In this document: positions 11,601-20,265 of the stretch, one piece after another | How positions within the stretch are numbered: the stretch's first letter is position 1 | Layout of the letters: every line of letters begins with the position of its first letter | Assembly: GCA_041481445.1 (NCBI GenBank) | Contig: JBGPBV010000036.1 | Location: forward strand, 1 to 51,275 | Direction: 5' to 3' | DNA: 51,275 nucleotides | Source of the DNA: AA29 sp041481445 | GTDB taxonomy: Bacteria; Acidobacteriota; Vicinamibacteria; Fen-336 | Made by a program: the position numbers and the translations under genes | The notes under the pieces: generated by a model | What the model saw: only the letters and a program-made list of their open reading frames with translations | What the model was told of the DNA's origin: nothing | The model's database searches: none

Positions 11601-12026
11601 CTACGCGGCGTGCGTGTCGGCGGCGGCGGCGGCGGCGGCGGCGCGGAGCTGGGCGGCCCGAGGAGGAGGCGTCCCCTCGTTGGCCTTCAGGACCACGCGG
11701 CGCGCCCCCAGGGATCGCGCCTTGCCGACCGTCGCCTGCAGGAGCCCGCGCTCCGCCGACTTGAAGCCCTGCGCCACCGCCAGCTCGTCGAGGCAGGCCA
11801 GGAGCCCGCCCAGGCCGAGCTGCCAGCGCAGGGAGAGGCTGGCCATGCCGACGATCTTCCCGTCCTCCGCCTGCGCGACGCGCACGAGGAAATGCGGGTC
11901 GGTGAGCGTCTTCCGGTACGTCTTGGCGAAGGAGATCGGCTCCGGGTAATAGCCGACTTGCTCCAGGAGCTCGAGTACGGCGACTCCGTCCTGGAGCGAG
12001 GCCGGCCGGATGTGCACGCTGCTCAT
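11601..12026 (-). CDS. GNAT-family acetyltransferase
   Basis: A 141-residue N-acetyltransferase-like protein. It begins MSSVHIRPASLQDGVAVLELL, the usual first strand and helix of GNAT, with GKIVGMASLSLR (strands 3-4), DELAVAQGFKSAERGLLQAT (motif A with the acetyl-CoA loop) and ARRVVLKANEG at the end of the fold. The motif-A loop is KSAERG rather than the classic RGxGIG, so acetyl-CoA binding should be checked. The C-terminal tail is alanine-rich and encoded by a GCC run. The ATG at 12026 has AGGAGA at good spacing. The substrate is unknown. Confidence 0.75.
   Translation of the reverse strand: MSSVHIRPASLQDGVAVLELLEQVGYYPEPISFAKTYRKTLTDPHFLVRVAQAEDGKIVGMASLSLRWQLGLGGLLACLDELAVAQGFKSAERGLLQATVGKARSLGARRVVLKANEGTPPPRAAQLRAAAAAAAADTHAA
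11618..11641. repeat. CGG trinucleotide run (8 copies) near the 3' end of the GNAT gene
   Basis: Eight consecutive CGG units on the plus strand encode an alanine run (GCC codons) in the C-terminal tail of the GNAT protein. A length change by whole units would keep the frame. Confidence 0.85.
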
Positions 12027-12187
12027 GCTTGTCTCCTTATGGCTCCATCACCACGCCGCCGTGTCCCCCACGCCACGCGCCGGCTCGGGCCCGTCGGTGC
12101 AAGACGCTGAGTTCGTGCACTTTCCAGCCCTCGCCGCCAGTGTGGCTCACGCTGCCTTGGCCGCTAGTGCAAACGGGGGGCCATGTC

Positions 12188-12210
12188 GCGGCGCGGCGGA
12201 GCCGCGCCGC
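12188..12210. other. 10-bp GC-rich hairpin between GNAT and DinB genes
   Basis: A perfect inverted repeat (GCGGCGCGGC, loop GGA, GCCGCGCCGC) lies in the 252-base divergent region 12027-12278, about 69 bases upstream of the DinB start. There is no U-tract. A structured leader or a boundary element is possible. Confidence 0.4.
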
Positions 12211-12278
12211 TGGGATCGCGCGCACGGTCGCGGTAGAGTTCCCGCGTTGGTGGTCGGCGTGGGAGTCGGAGGAAGGAT

Positions 12279-12785
12279 GTGAGGGGACGGAATCGAGCGT
12301 CCGCACGCCGAGAGCTCGACGCCCTGCTCGGCGCGATCGACGAGGCGTTCGATCGCAAGGCCTGGCACGGGCCCAACCTGCGGGGTGCGATCCGCGGCCT
12401 CGATGCGGCCGCCGCCTGCCGGCGCCCCGCCCCCGGCCGCCACAGCATCCGGGAGCTGGTCGTGCACGCCGCCTACTGGAAGTACGCGGTGCGCCGGCTG
12501 CTGGCTGGCGAGAAGCGCGGCTCGTTTGCGCTCGCGGGCAGCAACTGGTTCCCGCGGCCCGACCGCCCCTCCCCGTCCGGGTGGAGGGAGGACGTGGCCC
12601 TGCTCGACTCCGAGCACCGCCGGCTGAGGGAGGTCGCGCGCGGGCTGGAGCCGGGCCGCCTGCACGTCCGGCCGCCGGGCACGCGCACCACCCCGGCCGG
12701 CCTCCTGCGCGGGATCGCCTTCCACGACATCTACCACGCCGGGCAGATCCAGCTCCTCAAGCGCCTCGTCCGGTCCCGGAAGTGA
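12279..12785 (+). CDS. DinB-family protein
   Basis: A 168-residue four-helix-bundle protein of the DinB/YfiT superfamily. The three metal-binding histidines expected for the fold are visible: one in GRHSIRELVVHAAYW and two near the end in FHDIYHAGQIQLL. Family members include metal-dependent thiol transferases, but most are uncharacterised. The GTG start at 12279 has GGAGGAAGGA just upstream. It resembles two further DinB genes at 27625 and 30773 in motif layout only; they are not close copies. Confidence 0.8.
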   Translation: MRGRNRASARRELDALLGAIDEAFDRKAWHGPNLRGAIRGLDAAAACRRPAPGRHSIRELVVHAAYWKYAVRRLLAGEKRGSFALAGSNWFPRPDRPSPSGWREDVALLDSEHRRLREVARGLEPGRLHVRPPGTRTTPAGLLRGIAFHDIYHAGQIQLLKRLVRSRK

Positions 12786-12879
12786 CCGAAGTCACGAGAA
12801 ACCGCGCTCCCGCATGAGACGTTCTGCCCGGCGTCCGCGCGTAGCGGACAGGGTGACCCTCGTCGAAGGAGGTGTCTCG

Positions 12880-14094
12880 ATGACGCACCGGCCCTCCGTG
12901 CTCGCCCCCGCCGTCCTCGCGTTTCCCCTCCTGCTCGCGCCCGCGATGGCGCCCGCCCAGGAGGTGATCCTCCAGAACGACTCCTTCGTCGGTGGCGTCG
13001 TCGGCTTCCAGGACGGCTTCGCGGTCTCGGAGATCGGGGCGGTGCGGCTCACCCCGCCCGGGCCGTTCCCGATGGCACTCACGAAGGTGCAGTTCCTGTT
13101 CGGGGGTGACATAGGCACGCAGACGATCACCCTGCACATCTGGGACGACAGCGCGGGGACGACGGATCCTGGGACGCCGCTGTTCTCCAACGACTACATC
13201 GTCGACCCCTCCGACAGCGAGATGCAGGAGATCGACCTCAGCGGCGCCGCCCTCTCCGTCTCCGGGCCCTTCCGCGTCGGCATCCAGTTCCAGAACGCCG
13301 GCTTGCCGTCCATTGCGCGGGACACCGACGGCGTCAGCGCGCCCGGCCGCAACTTCATCTGCGCCGTCCTGGTGCCGGGGGACCCTTGCCAGTGGTTCTC
13401 GGCGTCGGATTTCCTCGTGAACGGCGACTGGATCATCCGCGCCGGGGTCAGCACGGGCTCGACGCTGTTCGCCGACGGCTTCGAGTCGGGAGCGATGACG
13501 GCGTGGTCGTCGGCGCAGACCGCGGGCGGCGACCTCACCGTCAGCACGGCCGCGAAGATGGCGGGCACCGACTTCGGCCTGCAGCTCCTGGTGAACGACA
13601 CCGCGTCCGGGTACGTCGAGGACGACCTCCCGAACCACGAGTTGCGCTACCACGCGCGCTTCTACTTCCGCCCCAACGGCTTCGATCCCGGGGAGGCCCA
13701 GGCCCACTTCCGGACCCGGATCTTCATCGCCTTCACGAACCCGACACGCCGCATCGCCGCCATCGTGCTCAAGCGGCAGCTCGGGGTCTACAGCCTCATG
13801 GGGCGGGCCCGGCTCGACGACAACACGCAGGCGAACACGAGCTTCGTGACGATCACCGACGCCCCGCACTACGTGGAGATCGACCTGAAGGTATCGGCGA
13901 CGCCGAGCGCGAACGACGGGTTCTTCCACATGTGGATCGACGGCGTGGAGGCGGGGAACCTGACCGGCCTCGACAACAGCCTGTCCCCGGTGGACTTCGT
14001 GCGCATGGGGGGGCTCAGCCTGAAGACGGGGGCGGCCGGGACCCTCTACTGGGACGAGTTCAAGTCGACGAAGAGCTCTCCGATCGGGCCCTGA
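12880..14094 (+). CDS. Secreted protein with LamG-like C-terminal half
   Basis: A 404-residue exported protein. The ATG at 12880 has GGAGG 7-8 bases upstream and gives a good signal peptide ending MAPAQ; an upstream in-frame start would lack this. The first half (to about residue 195) is beta-rich with ITLHIWDD and holds the only clear Cys pair, in FICAVLVPGDPC. The second half starts with LFADGFESGAMTAWS, a motif often found at the beginning of concanavalin/LamG-like domains, and ends with FHMWIDGVEAGN and LYWDEF, as in such domains. It may bind carbohydrate or another surface ligand; no catalytic motif is seen. It converges with the sensor kinase gene at 14122. Confidence 0.75.
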   Translation: MTHRPSVLAPAVLAFPLLLAPAMAPAQEVILQNDSFVGGVVGFQDGFAVSEIGAVRLTPPGPFPMALTKVQFLFGGDIGTQTITLHIWDDSAGTTDPGTPLFSNDYIVDPSDSEMQEIDLSGAALSVSGPFRVGIQFQNAGLPSIARDTDGVSAPGRNFICAVLVPGDPCQWFSASDFLVNGDWIIRAGVSTGSTLFADGFESGAMTAWSSAQTAGGDLTVSTAAKMAGTDFGLQLLVNDTASGYVEDDLPNHELRYHARFYFRPNGFDPGEAQAHFRTRIFIAFTNPTRRIAAIVLKRQLGVYSLMGRARLDDNTQANTSFVTITDAPHYVEIDLKVSATPSANDGFFHMWIDGVEAGNLTGLDNSLSPVDFVRMGGLSLKTGAAGTLYWDEFKSTKSSPIGP

Positions 14095-14121
14095 GCGCGC
14101 GCGCGCCAAAGCGCGCCGGAG

Positions 14122-15459
14122 TCAGTCCCCCCGCGGCAGCCGCAGGCGCGCCCGGCATCCGGGTCCGGGCCGGCGGTTCTCCAGCACGAGGGTGCCGCCG
14201 TGCGCCTCCGCGATCTGGCGGCTCAGCACGAGGCCGATGCCCGATCCCTGGGGCTTGGTCGTGAAGAAGGGCACGAAGAGGTTCGCGGTATCGGCCAGGC
14301 CCGGCCCCCGGTCGTCGACCCACACCTCGACCTGCCCCGAGCCCGGCGGCGCCTCCCACCCCAGCTCGACGCGGCCGTCGGGCGCATCCAGCGACGCCTC
14401 CGCCGCGTTGCGCAGCAGGTTGATCACGACCTGCTCGAGCTGGACGGGATCGGCCTGGATCTCGACGGGCGGGCCGTCGCGGAGGACGACGGGCACCCGC
14501 TGCTCGAGACCGGCCACGCGCCGCAGGAGAGGCCCGAGCCCGACCGTCTGCGGGACGGGCGCGGGCAGACGGGCCAGCCGGCCGTAGGCCTCGAGGAACC
14601 GGCTCAGCGACTCCGCCCGCGAGGCGATCACGGCCAGGCCCCGGCGCATGTCCTCCTCCCAGTCGGACGCGCGCGGCTGGCGGAGCACGAGCTGCCCGAG
14701 GCTGTCCGCCAGCGAGCGGATCGGCGCCAGCGAGTTGTTCAGCTCGTGCCCGAGCACGCGGATGAGGCGCTGCCAGGCCTGGCGTTCCTCTTCCCTCAGG
14801 GCGCGGCTCACGTCCGAGAGCACGAGCAGCCGCTGGGGCACGCCGTGCTGGCGGAAGGTGCCGCCGCTGGTCTCCCAGCGTCCGGGCCGTCCTCCGATCG
14901 CCATGTCCAGGACCTGGCGCGGGGGAGCGGCCAGGGCGGGGGCCAGGCCCAGCTCCGCCGCCTGTCGCCCCAGGAGCTGCTCCGGGGGCCGGCCCAGGAG
15001 CCGCGCGCCCGCCCGGTTCACGAGCTGCAGCCGCTCGTCGCCGTCGAAGCTGAACACCGCCACCTCGATCTCCGCCATCACGGTGCGGAGCAGGGCGGTG
15101 GCCTCCAGCGCCCCCAGCCGCTGCTCGCGCAGCGTGTCCGCCAGCGCGTTGACCTCCGTCATGGCCAGGGCCAGGGCGTCCTCGCCCGCCGTCTCGCGCG
15201 CCCGGAAGGAGAAGTCCTCCTCCCGGAGGGCAGCCAGCAGGTTCGAGAGGATGCGCAGCGGCCGCACCACGCCGCCCTGGACCGCGAAGGCGAAGCCGAG
15301 CCAGAGGCCGAGCACGACGAGGTCGGCCGTCCACTGCACCTTGGCGCTGTACCCCCCGGCCCAGAGGAGCAGGGCGGTGGCCAGGGAGCCGGGCCCTCCC
15401 GCCACCAGGGCGAGGACGAGGATCCGGTTCTCGAAGTTCAGCCGCGGGCGCTTGGGCAA
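14122..15459 (-). CDS. NtrY-like sensor histidine kinase
   Basis: A 445-residue membrane kinase forming a pair with the response regulator just upstream. Two hydrophobic helices at about 12-65 are followed by a HAMP-like segment, a PAS domain (IEVAVFSFDGDERLQLVN to about residue 235), a HisKA domain with the His in LGHELNNSLAPIRS, and an HATPase with NLLRNAAEA, DDRGPGL and GSGIGLVLSRQIAEAHGG. The HELNN form is typical of NtrB/NtrY-type kinases that partner NtrC-type regulators. The short periplasmic loop suggests membrane or intracellular sensing. The TTG start at 15459 lies 9 bases after the regulator's stop. Last gene of the efflux cluster. Confidence 0.88.
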   Translation of the reverse strand: MPKRPRLNFENRILVLALVAGGPGSLATALLLWAGGYSAKVQWTADLVVLGLWLGFAFAVQGGVVRPLRILSNLLAALREEDFSFRARETAGEDALALAMTEVNALADTLREQRLGALEATALLRTVMAEIEVAVFSFDGDERLQLVNRAGARLLGRPPEQLLGRQAAELGLAPALAAPPRQVLDMAIGGRPGRWETSGGTFRQHGVPQRLLVLSDVSRALREEERQAWQRLIRVLGHELNNSLAPIRSLADSLGQLVLRQPRASDWEEDMRRGLAVIASRAESLSRFLEAYGRLARLPAPVPQTVGLGPLLRRVAGLEQRVPVVLRDGPPVEIQADPVQLEQVVINLLRNAAEASLDAPDGRVELGWEAPPGSGQVEVWVDDRGPGLADTANLFVPFFTTKPQGSGIGLVLSRQIAEAHGGTLVLENRRPGPGCRARLRLPRGD

Positions 15460-15468
15460 CGGCTGCGA

Positions 15469-16841
<1,373 letters not shown>

Positions 16842-16845
<4 letters not shown>

Positions 16846-17534
16846 TCCACCACCCAGCCGTCGCGCAGCTTGATGATGCGGTTGCCGTAGCCGGCGTTGA
16901 CGTCGGAGTGAGTGACCTGGACGATGGTGGTTCCCTGCTCGTTGAGGCGCCGGAACAGCTCCATGATCTCGCGGCCCTGGTCGGTGTGCAGGTTGCCCGT
17001 GGGCTCGTCGGCCAGGATCACCTTCGGGTTGGCCACCACCGCCCGCGCCACTCCCACCAGCTGCTGCTGGCCCCCGGAGAGCTGGCTCGGGTAGAGGTCC
17101 TTCTTGCCCACGATGTGGAAGCGGTCGAGCACGTCGGCCACGATGGCCTGGCGCTCCGAGCGCTTGACGTCGCGGTAGGAGAGCGGCACCTCGAGGTTCT
17201 CGTAGACGGTGAGGTCGTCGAGCAGGTGGTAGCTCTGGAACACGAAGCCGATGTGCTTCTTCTGCAGCTCCTGCCGGTCCTTGCGCCCGAGGGCGTGGAC
17301 CTTGTGGCCGACGAACTCGTAGTCCCCGCTGAAGGCGCCGTCGTGCATGCCGAGCACGTGGAGCAGCGTGGACTTGCCGGCGCCGGAGGGCCCCATGATC
17401 GAGACGAACTCGCAGGGGGCGATGTCCAGGGTGACGCGGCGGAGGACGAAGACCTTGCCGCCGCCCTGGTCGTAGGCGCGGTCCACGTTGCGGAGGCGGA
17501 TCAGGGGCTCGGGGCCGGGACGGGTTTCGCTCAT
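16842..17534 (-). CDS. MacB/LolD-type ABC transporter ATP-binding protein with variant motifs
   Basis: A 230-residue ATPase subunit. Walker A is GPSGAGKST, the Q-loop lies in FVFQSYHLL, Walker B ends in ILADEP with the catalytic Glu, and the H-loop His is in VTHSD. Two departures from the family: the signature reads LSGGQQQLVGVARA, with Leu where Arg is nearly constant, and the D-loop reads GNLHT where GNLD is expected. The paralogue at 22695 has the standard forms of both. It would energise the ADOP permease encoded just upstream, or could be a weakened or regulatory ATPase. The ATG start at 17534 lies 58 bases after the permease stop. Confidence 0.88.
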
Positions 17535-17592
17535 GGACTCTGGCTCACTCCTCCCGCAAGGCTATCGCGGGACGGGCGCGGGCGGTACGTCC

Positions 17593-19989
17593 TCACTCCG
17601 CGCGCAAGGCCGCGGACGGGTCCACGCGCGCCGCCCGCCGGGCGGGCACGTAGCCGGCGGCCAGGGCCACCAGCGCGAGCAGGGCCGCCACCAGCAGGAA
17701 CGTGGTGGGGTCGCTCGCGCCCACGCCGAAGAGCATGCTCACGACGACGCGCCGCAAGGCGAGCGCGCCGGCCATCCCGACGACGACGCCGGCGGCGGCC
17801 ACCGCCATGGCCTGGCCCAGGACCAGGCGCACGACGTCCTCCGCCCGCGCCCCCAGCGCCATGCGCAGCCCGATCTCGCGCGTGCGCCGCGAGACCGCGT
17901 AGGCCATCACGCCGTAGACGCCGATCCCGGCCAGGACGAGCGCGACGAGGGCGAAGGCGCCGAGCAGGGCCAGCGTGAAGTGCCGCGCCGCGAACGAGCC
18001 CTGCACGAGCTCGGTCATGGCCCGCACGCGCGTGACGGGCACGTCCTTGTCCACCCGCCCCACCGCGCGCTTGATCGACTCCGTCAGCATGGCGGGAGGC
18101 AGCGACGAGCGGACGGTGACGTCCATCCAGGTCCGCCATACGCGTGGCTCCTGCGCCATCGGCGTGTAGAGGGCGGGCGTGTCGCCGGCGTCGAGGCCGT
18201 CGCCGCGCACGTCGCCCGCCACGCCCACCACCCGGATCCACACCCGCGGCTCCGCCCGCGCCCACGCCACCCTCCGGCCGACGGGGTCGGTGCCGTGGAA
18301 GAGCTCGCGGACGGCGGCGTCGTTCACGATCCCGATCGGCTCGGCGCGGGCGACGTCGGTGGCCTCGAAGTCGCGGCCTCGGCGCAGCGGGATCTCCAGC
18401 GTGCGGAAGTAGCCGAGGGACACGCCCCGGCTCATGACTTCGGGCTCGCGGCCAGGCTCGACGGGGGGCTCGCCTTCGATCAGGAAGTTCTGCGGGACCT
18501 TGCCGGGATCGAAGGGCAGCTCGCTGGTGCCGGCCACCGACGTCACGCCGGGCAGGGCGCGCACCCCGTCGAGCACGGCCTCGAAGAAGGCCGTGCGCCG
18601 CGGGACGTCGCGGTAGGGGTTCATGGGGAGGTCCAGGTTGAAGGTCAGCAGGCCCCCCGCCTGGAAACCGGGGTCCACGGACTGCAGGCGGTTCAGGCTC
18701 CGCAGGAGGAGACCGGCCCCGGCCAGGAGCACGACCGAGAGGGCGATCTCGGAGGCGACGAGCGAGCGCCGCACGCGCTCGCGGCCGGGGGAGTCGATCG
18801 AGCGCGTGCCCTCCTTGAGCTGGGGGGCGACGGAGCCGCCCGCCGACTGCAGGCCCGGGGCGAGGCCGAAGAGCACGCCCGTGATCAGCGAGACGCCGGC
18901 CGTGAACGCGAGCACCAGGGGGTCGAGGCGCACGGTCGCCAGCGCCGGCACCTGGCCCCTGCCCAGGGCGACGACGAGCCCGAGCGCCCACCCGCCCACC
19001 ACCAGCCCGGCCAGGCCGCCCAGCGCCGAGAGCAGGACGCTCTCCACCAGGAGCTGGCGGAGGAGGCGTCCGCGGGCCGCGCCCAGCGAGGCGCGGATGG
19101 CCATCTCGCGCTGGCGGTCGGCCGCCCGCGCGAGCAGGAGGTTCACCACGTTGACGCCCGCGATGAGGAGGACGAACCCGACGGCGCCGAACAGGAGCAG
19201 GAGCGCCGGCCGCACGTCCCGGACGAGGAAGGCCTGGAGCGGCATCAGCTCGTAGCGGCGGTCACGGTTCTCGACGGGGTAGAGCTTGCCCAGACGGGCC
19301 GCCATCGCGTCCGCTTCCGCCTGGGCCTGGGCCAGCGTGACTCCCGGCCGCACGCGGGCGAAGCCGAAGAGCGTGTGGGCGCCGCGCGCCTCCGCTTCCG
19401 GCGGCGATTCCGGCCATTGCGCCGCGAACACCTCTGCCTTGGCCTCCGGAAGCTCGAAACCGGGGCGCAGGATGCCGACCACGCGGTAGCTCCCGGTCAC
19501 GAACCGCACCGTCCGCCCCACCGCGTCTGGATCCGCGTCCAGGCGCTGCCGCCAGAAGGCGTCGCTCACCACGACGACCTTCTCGGCGCCCACGTGGTCG
19601 TCGTCGGCCACGAGGACGCGGCCGCGGGCGGGCGTGGCCGCGAGCAGGCGGAAGGCGTCACCCGTCACCAGCGCCCCGTCCAGCCGCTCCGCCAGCGGCT
19701 CGCCGGGCACGTCGAAGAACTGCGGCCGGTACCCGGCGAAGCCCTCGAACGACCGGCCCTGCGCCCCGAGGTCGCGCAGGTCGGGCGCGGAGCTGCCGCG
19801 GCGGATGCGCAGGAGACGCTCCGGCTCCGGATAGGGCAGCGGCTGCAGGAGCACGGCGTGGACCACGCTGAACATCGCGGTGTTGGCGCCGATGCCGAGG
19901 GCCAGCGTCGCCACCGCGGCCACGGTGAAGGCGGGGGCCCGCCGGAGCCGGCGCGCTCCGTAGCGCAGGTCCAGGAGCAGGGAATCCAC
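17593..19989 (-). CDS. MacB-like FtsX-domain permease (ADOP family), copy 1
   Basis: A membrane protein of about 798 residues. The N-terminus reads LRRAPAFTVAAVATLALGIGANTAMFS, the family's hallmark first helix, followed by a periplasmic MacB-PCD domain, an FtsX block (VVNLLLARAADRQREMAIRASLGA), a second periplasmic domain and a last FtsX block (GVYGVMAYAVSRRTREIGLRMALGA). Tandem FtsX halves in one 800-residue chain define the acidobacterial duplicated orphan permeases. Unlike most 'orphan' members it has an ATPase gene directly downstream. A GTG at 19989 aligns with the MDSL start of copy 2; a TTG at 19995 overlapping the Fis gene stop is the alternative. The two copies are clearly homologous but diverged. 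Confidence 0.9.
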   Translation of the reverse strand: MDSLLLDLRYGARRLRRAPAFTVAAVATLALGIGANTAMFSVVHAVLLQPLPYPEPERLLRIRRGSSAPDLRDLGAQGRSFEGFAGYRPQFFDVPGEPLAERLDGALVTGDAFRLLAATPARGRVLVADDDHVGAEKVVVVSDAFWRQRLDADPDAVGRTVRFVTGSYRVVGILRPGFELPEAKAEVFAAQWPESPPEAEARGAHTLFGFARVRPGVTLAQAQAEADAMAARLGKLYPVENRDRRYELMPLQAFLVRDVRPALLLLFGAVGFVLLIAGVNVVNLLLARAADRQREMAIRASLGAARGRLLRQLLVESVLLSALGGLAGLVVGGWALGLVVALGRGQVPALATVRLDPLVLAFTAGVSLITGVLFGLAPGLQSAGGSVAPQLKEGTRSIDSPGRERVRRSLVASEIALSVVLLAGAGLLLRSLNRLQSVDPGFQAGGLLTFNLDLPMNPYRDVPRRTAFFEAVLDGVRALPGVTSVAGTSELPFDPGKVPQNFLIEGEPPVEPGREPEVMSRGVSLGYFRTLEIPLRRGRDFEATDVARAEPIGIVNDAAVRELFHGTDPVGRRVAWARAEPRVWIRVVGVAGDVRGDGLDAGDTPALYTPMAQEPRVWRTWMDVTVRSSLPPAMLTESIKRAVGRVDKDVPVTRVRAMTELVQGSFAARHFTLALLGAFALVALVLAGIGVYGVMAYAVSRRTREIGLRMALGARAEDVVRLVLGQAMAVAAAGVVVGMAGALALRRVVVSMLFGVGASDPTTFLLVAALLALVALAAGYVPARRAARVDPSAALRAE

Positions 19990-19991
19990 GC

Positions 19992-20243
19992 TCAAGGAAG
20001 GATCCCGTGCCGCTTGAGCTTCTCGTGGAACGTGGTGGGGAGGAGGCCGAGCATGGCCGCGGCGCGCCGCTGGTGCCCGCCCGTGGCCTCCAGCGCGGCC
20101 ACGAGCAGCCCCCGCTCGAAGGCGAGGACGCGCGAGCGGAGGTCGGAGGCGGGCGGGGGGGTCGGGCGCATGAGCGCGACGCGGTCGTCGGAGCCGGATT
20201 CGATCGTGCGGTCCATCGTCTCGTCTCTCACGGGCACCTCCAT
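19992..20243 (-). CDS. Small Fis-type helix-turn-helix protein
   Basis: An 83-residue protein whose C-terminal half is a Fis/NtrC-type DNA-binding domain: LLVAALEATGGHQRRAAAMLGLLPTTFHEKLKRHGI. There is no receiver or AAA+ domain; the N-terminal 40 residues are polar. The ATG at 20243 has GAGGAGG 5 bases away. It lies between the two ADOP permease genes, 22 bases after one and overlapping the next by 4 bases if that begins at TTG 19995. It could bind the same enhancer sites as the NtrC-type regulator and modulate it, or act as a nucleoid-type regulator of the cluster; both are inferences. It is complete rather than a truncated regulator, since it has its own start and ribosome-binding site. 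Confidence 0.75.
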   Translation of the reverse strand: MEVPVRDETMDRTIESGSDDRVALMRPTPPPASDLRSRVLAFERGLLVAALEATGGHQRRAAAMLGLLPTTFHEKLKRHGILP

Positions 20244-20265
20244 GCGGGCCTCCTCATGTCCATGG

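Noticed and set aside
11618..11641. CRISPR-like or regulatory repeat array
   Set aside because: It is a simple CGG run within a coding region, without spacers.
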